Source of the DNA: Neorhizobium sp. NCHU2750
GTDB taxonomy: Bacteria > Pseudomonadota > Alphaproteobacteria > Rhizobiales > Rhizobiaceae
Direction of reading: 5' to 3'
NCBI RefSeq assembly: GCF_003597675.1
Contig: NZ_CP030827.1
Span: forward strand, 4,034,501-4,098,500
DNA length: 64,000 bases
Positions within the stretch are counted from its first letter, which is position 1; the number at the start of each line of letters is the position of its first letter. This document shows, in pieces, positions 36,196-44,903 of this stretch. The notes under the pieces are model-generated. The model did no database searches and was not told the DNA's origin. It saw nothing but the letters and a program-made list of their open reading frames with translations. The position numbers and the translations under genes are program-made.

Positions 36196-36322
36196 CATCG
36201 AACGACGCACTCCTCCTCCCAGTGTCGTTCGAGACGGATCGACAACATCCTCCTCCTCCCAGTTGTCGATCAAGTTTAAAGCCTGGCGCATCCTCCTCCC
36301 GCGCCAGGCTTTTCGCTTTTCT
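36196..36322 (+). ncRNA. Three-hairpin small RNA with CCTCCTCCC loops (cuckoo/CcsR type)
   Basis: Three consecutive stem-loops each expose the anti-Shine-Dalgarno-like motif CCTCCTCCC: hairpin 1 at 36199-36231 (arms CGAACGA/TCGTTCG plus CACT/AGTG, 9-nt loop), hairpin 2 at 36237-36271 (10-bp stem GATCGACAAC) and hairpin 3 at 36278-36313 (12-bp stem AAAGCCTGGCGC), followed by TTTTCGCTTTTC as terminator. RNAs with CCUCCUCCC loops are known in Alphaproteobacteria as the cuckoo family and as the stress-induced CcsR RNAs of Rhodobacter. The loops could bind ribosome binding sites or titrate a protein. Transcript ends are estimated from the promoter and T tract. Confidence 0.85.
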
Positions 36323-36458
36323 GGAGGTTTTTCACAAAAGTTTTGGGCTTCTGTTTGATGGCTTCGCGCCATTCGTAGGCGTGCCGTGCCATGCGCAACG
36401 GGTTGCGAAATCCGCGTTGGCCGAGGCATGCTGGGGCCTCGGCCGTCCAGCTTCCGGC

Positions 36459-37451
36459 CTACCTGAGCGCCTCGATTGCCTTCACCACATCTTCCTCGAT
36501 CTTCAGACCATTCCTCAGCGCCTCTGCGCGTAGACCGCGCCCTCTGCGCCCGGGAAGCCTTACGCCATCCTGCTTTGCCATCTCGGCAGCAAGGTCGGCC
36601 ATCCGATGAGCCGTGCCTCCGCTATTGCCCGCGTCTGGATCGATGACAATGATCGTGTGGCCAAGCTTCGGGGGAGGTCCGTGCTCATCGAACAGCGAAC
36701 TGGCCTCGTAGGAAAAATTTGCGCCAGCAAGCCCGGCGGATAACACCTCCACCATCAGTGCCAGTGCTGCGCCTTTCGCGCCGCCTGACGGCGCCATCGT
36801 GCCCTTCAGTGCGGCCGCGGCGTCGGTCGTCGGGTTGCCATCGATATCGAATGCCCAATCGTCTGGAATGCTCGTGCCCTTCTGGGTTGCTTCCATGACC
36901 TTGCCGCGAGCGACCTTCGACAGTGCAAGGTCGATCACCAGCGGCGTGTGGCCGGCGACCGGAACGGCGAAGGCGATCGGATTGGTGCCGAACAGCGGGC
37001 TCTTCCCACCCCATGGTGCCATGGCAGCGGGAGCGTTGGCGAACATCATCGCAATCAACCCCTGCTCGGCAAAGCGCTCGACGGTCAGCGCCATGACGCC
37101 GGCATGGTGCGAGCGACCGATCGTGGCAAAGGCGATCCCCTGTTCATGGGCAATCGCCGGTAGTTCTTCAGCTGCAAGATCGAGTGCGGGAAAGGCAAAG
37201 CCATGGGCTGCATCGATCGACAGAACGGCTGGACGAGGGCGAACTGCCTGCGGCAATGCGGAGCCATCTACCTTGCCAGTGCGTACCTGCCTGACATAGG
37301 CAGGCACACGGCGAAGGCCATGGCCCGACTGGCCGGCTGCTTCGGATTGAACGAGTGCACGCGCCACCGACAAGGCCGTTGTCGGCAATACGTTATTTTC
37401 CTCGAAGACGCTTCGAACCAGCGTCTCGGCTTCGTTGAGTTTCAAATGCAT
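36459..37451 (-). CDS. Ldh-family NAD(P)-dependent malate/lactate/ureidoglycolate-type dehydrogenase
   Basis: The 330-residue cytoplasmic enzyme belongs to the Ldh2/MDG family (PF02615), unrelated to classical lactate dehydrogenases. Diagnostic stretches are SGHGLRRVPAYVRQVRTG, the catalytic-region IGRSHHAGVMAL with paired His, and PWGGKSPLFGTNPIAFAVP followed by DLALSKVARGK. Known activities include delta-1-piperideine-2-carboxylate, ureidoglycolate, sulfolactate and malate reduction, so the substrate is open. The ATG at 37451 matches family length, although its ribosome site is weak; the longer frame to 37532 adds unrelated Arg/Pro-rich residues. It follows tonB on the same strand after 89 nt. 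Confidence 0.85.
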   Translation of the reverse strand: MHLKLNEAETLVRSVFEENNVLPTTALSVARALVQSEAAGQSGHGLRRVPAYVRQVRTGKVDGSALPQAVRPRPAVLSIDAAHGFAFPALDLAAEELPAIAHEQGIAFATIGRSHHAGVMALTVERFAEQGLIAMMFANAPAAMAPWGGKSPLFGTNPIAFAVPVAGHTPLVIDLALSKVARGKVMEATQKGTSIPDDWAFDIDGNPTTDAAAALKGTMAPSGGAKGAALALMVEVLSAGLAGANFSYEASSLFDEHGPPPKLGHTIIVIDPDAGNSGGTAHRMADLAAEMAKQDGVRLPGRRGRGLRAEALRNGLKIEEDVVKAIEALR

Positions 37452-37540
37452 CAGGCAGTCCAGGGGTAGGTGTGGGGGTCGTCCGACCACTGGAGACCTG
37501 CCGCCGCTCCGATTGGGGCGGCGACACGGCATTTAAGCGG

Positions 37541-38494
37541 TCACTTGCACTCTACGGCCTGGGTGAGCGTGCTGGCAACACCTGATGGCGGTGTTGGGAT
37601 CGGCGAGGCGCGCCGGATCGCGGCAGTCACATAATCGTCGATCTGCGAATTGCCCGACGAGCGTGCAACCGATACCCGGCCGATATTGCCGCTGCCGTCG
37701 AAGCTGAAGCTGACGGCCACCACGCCCGTATCACCGCCGGGGCAGCGTCGTGCATTGCGGGCAATCTTGGCCCTGACCCGGGTCATCCACTGCGCCGGAG
37801 AAACCGTCTGCGAGAAGATCGATCCCGTTGCCGACTGGGTCGCGGCGTTGCGGTTGGACTGCTCGACCTGTGCCTTGGCCTCGACAGTTTCCTTCTGCGC
37901 CTGTTGCTGCTGTTGCTTGCGGCGCTCAACCTTCTTCACCTGCTCCTTCTTCGGTTCCGGCTTCTTAGCCACTTCCGGAGGCGGAGGAGGGCGCACTGCC
38001 GGCAAAGGCACCTCGACATTGTCGAGTGCGGCAGTCATCTGCTCTTCGATCGGATCGGGCTGCTCGACAGGCTCCGGCGGTTGCTCGGGCATCGGCTGCG
38101 CGATTTCCGGTTCCGGCGGCGTCGGTTCTTCCTGAACCGGTTCCGGCGGCGGTGTCTCGACCACTTCCGGCGGCGTTTCCACGGGCTCGGGGGTCGGCTC
38201 CGGTTCCGGGTCGGGCTGGGGCTGCTCTACCGGTTCCGTCTGCTTGCTGTCCACCTGCTGGGAATCGGCCGTGTCCGTAGTGATCTGCTCGGCGTCGGTA
38301 TTGGTTGCTTCCGGCTCGGGCGCGAGCTCGATCATGATGGCCGCCGGCGGAGAGCTGTCCGTTTCGGTAACCGGGTCTTCCTTCATGAGCAGGGCGGCCG
38401 CAGCGAGATGGGCTGAGAGCACAACGACACCCGCGCCGACCCAAAGGGAGACCTCGCCGATCCGCCGTCCGCGATAGGGAGCTGCAGGGTTCAT
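37541..38494 (-). CDS. tonB: Energy-transducing protein TonB
   Basis: TonB couples the proton gradient, through ExbBD, to outer-membrane siderophore and haem receptors. The 317-residue protein has an N-terminal transmembrane anchor (about 15-37, VSLWVGAGVVVLSAHLAAAA with the usual SxxxH pattern), a long Pro/Glu-rich spacer (about 75-175), a basic Gln-rich stretch (about 175-210) and a C-terminal TonB fold (about 230-317). It is third in the exbB-exbD-tonB operon, overlapping exbD by 4 nt. No TonB-dependent receptor gene is in the window. Iron control via Irr or RirA is expected but no clear site was found. Confidence 0.92.
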   Translation of the reverse strand: MNPAAPYRGRRIGEVSLWVGAGVVVLSAHLAAAALLMKEDPVTETDSSPPAAIMIELAPEPEATNTDAEQITTDTADSQQVDSKQTEPVEQPQPDPEPEPTPEPVETPPEVVETPPPEPVQEEPTPPEPEIAQPMPEQPPEPVEQPDPIEEQMTAALDNVEVPLPAVRPPPPPEVAKKPEPKKEQVKKVERRKQQQQQAQKETVEAKAQVEQSNRNAATQSATGSIFSQTVSPAQWMTRVRAKIARNARRCPGGDTGVVAVSFSFDGSGNIGRVSVARSSGNSQIDDYVTAAIRRASPIPTPPSGVASTLTQAVECK

Positions 38495-38976
38495 TGACCT
38501 GCTCCGGCCGCGGGCGCGGCTGGCTGAGCGCCGGCGGGCTGAGCTCCCGCAGGAGCGGGCAATGTCTCGAGCCCGACAAGCGCAATCTTCAGATATCCGG
38601 AATCGCGCAGCAGGTTCATCACTTCCATGAACTGCCCGTAGTCGACAACCTTATCGGCGCGCAGGAAGATTCGGGTATCCTTCTTGCCGCCGGTCACCGT
38701 ATCCAGCCGGCTCGCCAGCTGATCGCGCGGCACCGGGTCGTTGCCGAGATTGAGCGTAAGGTCCGACTGAACCGTGAGGTAAAGCGGTTCGTCCGGGCGC
38801 TGCGCGGGCTTGGCGCTCGACGCCGGAAGGTCGACATTGACATCGACCGTCGAAAGCGGTGCGGCGACCATGAAGATGATCAGCAGAACGAGCATGACGT
38901 CGATGAACGGCGTTACGTTGATCTCGTGATTTTCCTGCATGTCTTCGCCGTGATGTTCGCGAATGCCGCCGGCCAT
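38491..38976 (-). CDS. exbD: Biopolymer transport protein ExbD
   Basis: ExbD is the proton-channel partner of ExbB. From the ATG at 38976 the protein has 161 residues: a short cytoplasmic start, the single transmembrane helix INVTPFIDVMLVLLIIFMVA with the essential Asp in PFIDV, and a periplasmic domain (about 45-140). The tail is unusually rich in Ala, Pro and Gly (GAQPAGAQPAAPAAGAGQ). It starts 4 nt after exbB and overlaps tonB by 4 nt, so the three proteins are translationally coupled. Rhizobia group these three genes in this order. Confidence 0.93.
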   Translation of the reverse strand: MAGGIREHHGEDMQENHEINVTPFIDVMLVLLIIFMVAAPLSTVDVNVDLPASSAKPAQRPDEPLYLTVQSDLTLNLGNDPVPRDQLASRLDTVTGGKKDTRIFLRADKVVDYGQFMEVMNLLRDSGYLKIALVGLETLPAPAGAQPAGAQPAAPAAGAGQ

Positions 38977-38980
38977 GGAC

Positions 38981-40186
38981 TTATTCTCCGGCGACGAGCG
39001 ACATCGAAGCGGGCTTGCGACCGCCCGGCGGCACCTTGCGGAAATCGAGATCGCGGCTGACCAGCCGTTCGACACCCGCGGCAGCATCGGCGAGAAGTTG
39101 GCGATAGCCCGTCACCGAGCGCGCGAACACGTTGTAGATAACGACGGCGGGAATGGCGGCGACGAGACCGATAGCCGTTGCCATAAGCGCTTCGGCGATA
39201 CCCGGTGCCACGACCGCGAGGTTGGTCGTCTGCGTCTCGGATATCCCGATGAATGCGTTCATGATGCCCCAGACGGTGCCGAACAAGCCGACGAACGGAC
39301 CCGTGGAGCCGATGGTTGCCAGGATGCCCGTGCCGCGTGCGATCCGACGCCCAGCAAAGGCTTCGATCCGCGACAGGGAGGAGCCGACGCGCTCCTTCAC
39401 GCCATCGCCTTCCACGTGATCGAGTGCGGCTGCGGAAAGCTGCATCTCTTCCGCCGCAGCTCTGAGCATGTAGGCGGCAGGACCACCTCGGCTCGCTGTG
39501 GCATCAAGCGCCTCGGCCAGCGTGCGGGATTTACGGATGATCTTGATGGTGTTGCCGGCGCGGGCGCGGGCGCAGGCCAGTTCAAGTGTCTTGACCAGCC
39601 AGACGGTCCATGTTGCGAGCGAAGCGATCGCAAGCCCGATCATCACTGCCTTGACCACCCAGTCGGCAGCCATGAACATGCCCCAGGGCGACAGATCATG
39701 CGGAATGGTCAGCGGCTTCGGCTCTTCGGCCGGCGCGAGTTCGGTCACGCTTTCCTGCGGTGCAGGGACAGCAGAGGGTGAACTCTGGTTCGTGGCAGCC
39801 GGCTCGGGCGTGGTGGACGGTGAAACGGTAGAGGGAGACTGCGCTGCAGACGGTTCGGTTGCCGCAGGAGCGGGCGTCGTCCCTTGGGTTACCGGTGCAG
39901 GGGGCTGAGAAGCCGCCGGTACGGTTGCTGCAGGGGCGGGCGCCGCGGGCACGGTTGCCGTCGGCGCGCCACGGCCGGTCGTGGGCGCTGCCGTCGACGT
40001 GGGGGCGGTCTGCGGCTCGGATGTCTGCGTCTGTTGCAAGCTCGGCTGTTGCGCCGGAGCTTCCTGGGTCTGGGCCATCGCCGTGGCACCCAGCAAGGCC
40101 AGCGCGGCCGCGGTCAGACCAAGTTGTTTCGCGACATGCGCAAGACGGCGGCTTCCGGCGGCAGCTGGGGCGAAATCAACAGACAT
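38981..40186 (-). CDS. exbB: Biopolymer transport protein ExbB, with long N-terminal extension
   Basis: The last 230 residues form the MotA/TolQ/ExbB proton-channel domain with three transmembrane helices (for example [20 protein letters not shown] and [20 protein letters not shown]). Ahead of it is a signal-like helix ([17 protein letters not shown]) and an Ala/Pro/Thr/Gln-rich stretch of about 110 residues (about 45-155), presumably periplasmic. This extended ExbB is typical of Rhizobiales and Pseudomonas ExbB1-like proteins. The ATG at 40186 gives 401 residues; an in-frame ATG at 40237 lacks support. First gene of the exbB-exbD-tonB operon. Confidence 0.92.
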   Translation of the reverse strand: MSVDFAPAAAGSRRLAHVAKQLGLTAAALALLGATAMAQTQEAPAQQPSLQQTQTSEPQTAPTSTAAPTTGRGAPTATVPAAPAPAATVPAASQPPAPVTQGTTPAPAATEPSAAQSPSTVSPSTTPEPAATNQSSPSAVPAPQESVTELAPAEEPKPLTIPHDLSPWGMFMAADWVVKAVMIGLAIASLATWTVWLVKTLELACARARAGNTIKIIRKSRTLAEALDATASRGGPAAYMLRAAAEEMQLSAAALDHVEGDGVKERVGSSLSRIEAFAGRRIARGTGILATIGSTGPFVGLFGTVWGIMNAFIGISETQTTNLAVVAPGIAEALMATAIGLVAAIPAVVIYNVFARSVTGYRQLLADAAAGVERLVSRDLDFRKVPPGGRKPASMSLVAGE

Positions 40187-40386
40187 GGCAGACGATACTC
40201 CGACTATTGCCGAAAGGCATTCTTGCCGGCTCGGCACGCAACAATTCGGCCACGGGCCATCCGTGGCGAAAGCAGGCTTTGCTGCTATCCGATAATAAAC
40301 ATGACTACAAATGGCAACTAATAAATCTTGAGTGATGCCACCAATTTTAAATTCAGGATGTTGCAGATGACAAAAGACAATTGCAA

Positions 40387-40408
40387 CCGCCGCACAGATC
40401 TGCGGCGG
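40387..40408 (-). terminator. Probable terminator of the KduD-like gene
   Basis: An 8-bp stem CCGCCGCA/TGCGGCGG with a 6-nt loop lies about 30 nt beyond the kduD stop codon on the minus strand and is followed by TTGCAATTGTCTTTTG, a weak T-rich tail. Confidence 0.5.
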
Positions 40409-40438
40409 CGCTTGGCTTTTGTCTGCCCAATCCGGCCG

Positions 40439-41197
40439 TTAACGGGCGAGCCAGCCGCCGTCGACCGGCAGTACTGTGCCATGGACATAGTCAGAAGCTT
40501 CAGACGATAGAAAGACCGCCGCCCCGCCGATCTCCTTCGGCTGCCCCCAGTGACCGGCCGGGATGCGGGCCAGAATGGCGGCGTTGCGATCAGGGTCTGC
40601 GCGCAGGGCGTCCGTATTGTTGGTCGAGAAATAGCCCGGTGCAATGGCGTTTACATTGATGCCCTTGGCCGCCCACTCGCAGGCGAGCAGCCGCGTCAGC
40701 CCGGCAAGCCCGCTCTTCGACGCCGTATAGGACGGAATTCGGATACCGCCCTGAAAGGAGAGGAGCGACGCGATATTGACGATCTTGCCGCCTTTGCCGG
40801 CGGAGACGAGACGACGCGCAAAAGCCTGGGAGAGAAAGAACACGCTCTTGAGATTGAGGTCCATCACCGCATCCCAGTCGGTCTCGGTGAACTCCAGCGC
40901 ATCGGCACGCCGGATGATGCCGGCATTGTTGATAAGGATATCCGCACCTCCGGCCCAGGCAACGGTCTCGTCCATGATGCGCTCGATCGGGTCGAGCGTA
41001 GCAAGATCCGCCGAGATCGGCAGGCCTTGGCCGCCGACATCGGCAATCATGGCTTCCGTCTCGGCCATCGATGACCGTCCGACCAGTGCCACCTTGGCTC
41101 CGGCCTCCGCCAGAGCGACTGCTATCGCCTGCCCAAGGCCGGTATTGGCGCCGGTGACGATTGCCGTCTTGCCGGTCAGGTCGAACGAATTGGCCAT
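40439..41197 (-). CDS. kduD: SDR-family 2-dehydro-3-deoxy-D-gluconate 5-dehydrogenase (KduD-like)
   Basis: KduD interconverts 3-deoxy-D-glycero-2,5-hexodiulosonate and KDG in pectin-derived uronate breakdown. The 252-residue protein has the classical SDR elements: TGANTGLGQA at 15-24, NNAG at 90-93, Ser144, Tyr157 and Lys161 in SYTASKSG. The start MANSFDLTGKTAIVTG and end VHGTVLPVDGGWLAR match KduD/gluconate 2-dehydrogenase rather than generic SDRs. No other uronate gene is nearby, so the substrate assignment is moderately certain. GAGGATGG precedes the ATG at 41197, and the infB terminator lies just upstream. Confidence 0.85.
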   Translation of the reverse strand: MANSFDLTGKTAIVTGANTGLGQAIAVALAEAGAKVALVGRSSMAETEAMIADVGGQGLPISADLATLDPIERIMDETVAWAGGADILINNAGIIRRADALEFTETDWDAVMDLNLKSVFFLSQAFARRLVSAGKGGKIVNIASLLSFQGGIRIPSYTASKSGLAGLTRLLACEWAAKGINVNAIAPGYFSTNNTDALRADPDRNAAILARIPAGHWGQPKEIGGAAVFLSSEASDYVHGTVLPVDGGWLAR

Positions 41198-41215
41198 GCT
41201 TCCATCCTCACAAAG

Positions 41216-41246
41216 AAAAACCGCCGGGAACTTCTCCCCGGCGGTT
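41216..41246 (-). terminator. infB Rho-independent terminator
   Basis: Arms AACCGCCGGG and CCCGGCGGTT surround an 8-nt loop 22 nt after the infB stop codon, and the minus-strand transcript ends in TTTTTC. It separates the rimP-infB operon from kduD. Confidence 0.88.
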
Positions 41247-41268
41247 CGTAACATGGCTTTTATCAAGC

Positions 41269-44103
41269 TTAAAGCGTGCGCGTGATGTGTTCCACGCGGA
41301 AGCACTCGATGATGTCGCCGGCACGGATGTCTTCGTAGTTTTCGAAGGCCATACCGCATTCCTGACCCATCGGCACGTCGGCAACTTCGTCCTTGAAGCG
41401 CTTGAGCGTCTTGAGCTTGCCTTCGTGGATGACGACGTTGTCGCGGATGAGGCGAACGCCTGCACCGCGCTCGACCTTGCCTTCCGTGACGCGGCAACCT
41501 GCGACCTTGCCGACCTTGGTGATGTTGAACACTTCCAGGATCTCGGCATTGCCGAGGAAGGTCTCGCGGCGTTCAGGCGAAAGCAGGCCCGACATCGCTG
41601 CCTTCACGTCATCCACCAGATCGTAGATGATGTTGTAGTAGCGGATCTCGATACCGTTGCGCTCGGCAACCGTACGGGCCTGGGCGTTTGCACGAACGTT
41701 GAAGCCGATGATGGCTGCATCCGATGCTTCTGCAAGCGAGATATCCGATTCCGTGATTGCACCGGCGCCCGAATGGACGATACGGGCACGCACTTCGTCG
41801 GTACCGAGCTTGTCGAGCGATGCGATGATCGCTTCGACCGAACCCTGCACGTCGGCCTTGATGACCAGCGGGAATTCCTTGAAGCCGGTATCCTGCAGCT
41901 TGCTCATCATCTGTTCGAGCGAACCGCGCTGGCCGGACTGGCGGGCAGCAGCCTTGTCGCGTGCCAGACGCTGGCGATATTCGGAAATCTCGCGAGCGCG
42001 GCTTTCGTTTTCGACGACGGCGAAACGGTCACCCGCAGCCGGAGTGCCGGACAGGCCGAGCACCTCGACCGGCATGGCCGGGCCGGCTTCCTTGACGTGA
42101 TCGCCCTTGTCGTTGACGAGAGCGCGAACACGGCCCCACTGATCGCCGGCAACGATGATCTGGCCGGGCTTCAGCGTACCCTTCTGGACGAGCACGGTCG
42201 CAACCGCACCACGACCACGGTCGAGCTGTGCTTCGATAACGGTACCTTCGGCGGTACGGGTCGGATCGGCCTTCAGGTCGAGAATTTCGGCCTGCAACAG
42301 GACGGCTTCGAGCAGCTTGTCGAGGTTCGTCTTGTTCTTGGCCGATACTTCGACGTCGAGCACTTCACCGCCGAGCGATTCAACGAAGACTTCGTGCTGC
42401 AGAAGCTGCTGGCGGACCTTGTCCGGCTTGGCTTCGTGCTTGTCGATCTTGTTGATCGCCACGATGATCGGAACACCGGCCGCCTTGGCGTGATTGATGG
42501 ATTCGATCGTCTGCGGCATCACGCTGTCGTCGGCTGCGACCACGAGGATCGCGATATCCGTCGCCTGCGCACCACGAGCACGCATGGCCGTGAAGGCGGC
42601 GTGGCCGGGAGTGTCGATGAAGGTGATTTTCTGGCCGTTCTTTTCGACCTGATAGGCACCGATATGCTGGGTAATGCCACCGGCTTCGCCGGAAACGACA
42701 TTCGCCTGGCGGATGGCGTCGAGCAGCGAGGTCTTGCCGTGGTCGACGTGACCCATGATCGTGACCACGGGCGGACGCGTGACCATTTCACCCGCATCGT
42801 CAGCCTTGTCGAAGATCCCCTCTTCGACGTCGGATTCCGAAACGCGCTTGACGGTATGACCGAATTCGACGGCGATGAGTTCTGCGAGGTCGGCGTCGAT
42901 GACGTCGCCCGGCTTCATCATCTGGCCTTCCTTCATCAGGTACTTGATGACGTCGACCGCGCGTTCGGACATGCGCTGCGACAGTTCTTGGATGGTGATG
43001 GTCTCCGGCAGGATGACTTCGCGGATAACCTTTTCACGGGTTTCCTGCATCTGGCTGCGGCGGAACTTTTCCTGACGGCGGCGCATGGCGGCCATCGAAC
43101 GACCACGGGCGTTGCCGCCGTCATCGTCGGTGCTGGCAGCGGTGATCGTCAACTTGCCCTGACGGCGACCTTCGTCGCCCTTCGGGCGTGCCGGGGGCTT
43201 GGCCGGAACCGCTGCTACCACACGGCCACGGCCGGGGGCACCAGATGGGCCACGGGCTGGGCCGCGATCATCGTCATCGTCATTGCTGCGGCGGCCGCGT
43301 ATCGCGCCGGGCTGCGCATCGGCAGATGCCGGCGAACCTGGACGTGGAGATTGCGGGCGGCCTTCCTGGGCGCGTGCGGCAGGGGCAGGGCTGCGTTCGG
43401 CAGCGCGGGCGGCAACCGGTGCAGGTTCAGCGGGTGCGGCTTCGGGCTCGGGAGCCGGAGCTGCTGCGGCCTCGGCTGCGCGGCGCGCGGCCTCTGCTGC
43501 TTCCTCGACCTTGCGGCGCTCTTCTTCAACCTTGCGGCGTGCTTCTTCCTCGGCACGCTGCTTGGCTTCGATCACATCGCGGGCCTGTGCTTCCATCAGC
43601 GCACGGCGACGTGCTTCCATTTCGCCCGCCGAGAGGTCGTGGAGCACGTTCGGGCGCTGCGGCTGGCGATGCGGCTGGCTGGACTGTTGCGGGCGCTGGC
43701 CCTGCTGCTGTCCGTGATTGGAGCCGGGGCGCTGACCCTGATGGGAGCCAGGACGCTGACCCTGCTGCGGAGCGGCGGGGCGCTGGCCCTGCGGTGCCGG
43801 CTGATGGACGCGTTGCTGCGGCGCTGCGGCGGCAGGGGCCTGCGGACGCGGCGGCTGGGGAGCTGCAACCGGCTGGGCAGCCTCTACGGGCCGCTGAACC
43901 GGCGCCGGGGCCGGGGTAGCAATCGGGGTGATCGGCTTTTCGTCCAGTGGCCGCGTCGGGCGGCGCTTTACCGTCTCGACGACGACCGCCTTCGTGCGAC
44001 CGCGACCCATGTCCTGACGCACTGTGCCCTGGTTCATCCCAGATGGCTTCAGGGTGAGAGTCTTCTTAACGCCGAGTGTCTTGTCGTCTTTGTTGTCGGT
44101 CAT
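41269..44103 (-). CDS. infB: Translation initiation factor IF-2
   Basis: IF-2 delivers initiator tRNA to the 30S subunit. The 944-residue protein (ATG at 44103, [18 protein letters not shown]) has a long Pro/Gln/Ala- and Arg-rich N-terminal region (to about 370), an IF2-N helical domain, and the GTPase domain from about residue 450 with [12 protein letters not shown] (G1), DTPGHAAF (G3) and NKID (G4), then OB-fold and C1/C2 domains. It is the last gene of the rimP-nusA-ylxR-infB operon. The His/Pro/Gln repeats (residues 90-170) are species-variable. A large frame on the opposite strand is an antisense shadow. Confidence 0.97.
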   Translation of the reverse strand: MTDNKDDKTLGVKKTLTLKPSGMNQGTVRQDMGRGRTKAVVVETVKRRPTRPLDEKPITPIATPAPAPVQRPVEAAQPVAAPQPPRPQAPAAAAPQQRVHQPAPQGQRPAAPQQGQRPGSHQGQRPGSNHGQQQGQRPQQSSQPHRQPQRPNVLHDLSAGEMEARRRALMEAQARDVIEAKQRAEEEARRKVEEERRKVEEAAEAARRAAEAAAAPAPEPEAAPAEPAPVAARAAERSPAPAARAQEGRPQSPRPGSPASADAQPGAIRGRRSNDDDDDRGPARGPSGAPGRGRVVAAVPAKPPARPKGDEGRRQGKLTITAASTDDDGGNARGRSMAAMRRRQEKFRRSQMQETREKVIREVILPETITIQELSQRMSERAVDVIKYLMKEGQMMKPGDVIDADLAELIAVEFGHTVKRVSESDVEEGIFDKADDAGEMVTRPPVVTIMGHVDHGKTSLLDAIRQANVVSGEAGGITQHIGAYQVEKNGQKITFIDTPGHAAFTAMRARGAQATDIAILVVAADDSVMPQTIESINHAKAAGVPIIVAINKIDKHEAKPDKVRQQLLQHEVFVESLGGEVLDVEVSAKNKTNLDKLLEAVLLQAEILDLKADPTRTAEGTVIEAQLDRGRGAVATVLVQKGTLKPGQIIVAGDQWGRVRALVNDKGDHVKEAGPAMPVEVLGLSGTPAAGDRFAVVENESRAREISEYRQRLARDKAAARQSGQRGSLEQMMSKLQDTGFKEFPLVIKADVQGSVEAIIASLDKLGTDEVRARIVHSGAGAITESDISLAEASDAAIIGFNVRANAQARTVAERNGIEIRYYNIIYDLVDDVKAAMSGLLSPERRETFLGNAEILEVFNITKVGKVAGCRVTEGKVERGAGVRLIRDNVVIHEGKLKTLKRFKDEVADVPMGQECGMAFENYEDIRAGDIIECFRVEHITRTL

Positions 44104-44201
44104 TCCGTTCCTGTTCCTTCGAACGGGACCGGATGGTGACATCAGGGCCCGTTAATCGTGCATAATTCCGTTACGGTGTCCGGCTGGAGCCGTTGCCCGT
44201 G

Positions 44202-44903
44202 TCATTGTTTCGGCATGTCAGCGACACCCTTCGGCTGGGACAGACCGCCATTGCGGTACTGCTCAAGTAGGTTTGCGCGCTTCACTACACCTTCACCTGC
44301 CTGCCCTGCAAGCGCGCAGGCATGGATAAAAGCATTCTCGCCCATCACTTCGTCCAATTCCGCGCTGGTGAGCGGTGAAAAGGACGGAATGTCTTCCTCG
44401 GCATCAGTGCCGAGCTTCCAGGCCTTGCGAGCCTGGTCGATTTTTCTCACTCCGTCCGCGGCCGCGTCCGAAGCATGGAAATAGCCGACGGCGGCGCCGG
44501 AACGCACCGCTGCATCGACTTTCATCGCGCCGGTTATGAACTGACCGGCCTTGCGGGCCATGTTCATCATGCCGGTAAGATCGGCCACCAGAAGCCGGTC
44601 TACGAGTGCGCCAAGATCGTCTGCCGCTTTCGTCTCGCTTTTGAAGGCGCGCGAGAACAGCTTTCTCTTGACCGCCCGATCGACGAGTTGCCGGTCGATG
44701 CCGATCCAGCAGCCCCGTCCAGGGAGCTGCCGTTTCAGGTCCGGTACCACGCTCCCGTCGGGAGCGCGTACGAACCGGATCAGCGCCTCAGGGCTTGCCG
44801 CCTGTCGCGTGACGATGCAGGTGCGGTCGTTCACGACGAAATCGTCCGGCCACTGATCGTCCAAGCCATCGGCACCATCCGTATCGACACCTGCCGCGAT
44901 CAT
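44202..44903 (-). CDS. RNA-binding protein with YlxR (DUF448) and L7Ae-like domains
   Basis: The 233-residue protein, between nusA and infB, combines an N-terminal YlxR/DUF448 domain (about 25-100, with DRTCIVTRQAASPEALIRFV and LPGRGCWIG) and a C-terminal L7Ae-like domain (about 105-210, with LTGMMNMARKAGQFITGAMK). This two-domain form is the rhizobial counterpart of the separate ylxR and ylxQ genes of Firmicutes, known RNA-binding proteins that may act with RNase P and NusA. The start codon overlaps the nusA stop by 4 nt. A 98-nt gap leads to infB. Confidence 0.9.
   Translation of the reverse strand: MIAAGVDTDGADGLDDQWPDDFVVNDRTCIVTRQAASPEALIRFVRAPDGSVVPDLKRQLPGRGCWIGIDRQLVDRAVKRKLFSRAFKSETKAADDLGALVDRLLVADLTGMMNMARKAGQFITGAMKVDAAVRSGAAVGYFHASDAAADGVRKIDQARKAWKLGTDAEEDIPSFSPLTSAELDEVMGENAFIHACALAGQAGEGVVKRANLLEQYRNGGLSQPKGVADMPKQ

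Noticed and set aside
36196..36322. The repeated CCTCCTCCC units as a short CRISPR array
   Set aside because: Repeat units are only 9 nt, lie in hairpin loops with different stems, and have no spacers or cas genes.
40187..40438. Search for an Irr (ICE) or RirA box before exbB
   Set aside because: The region is A/T-rich but neither TGA-N9-TCA nor the Irr-type dyad is visible, so no site was called despite the expected iron control.
41161..44139. Very long plus-strand open frame (992 codons) over infB
   Set aside because: It is fully antisense to infB, has no recognisable domains and reflects the G+C-rich codon structure of infB.
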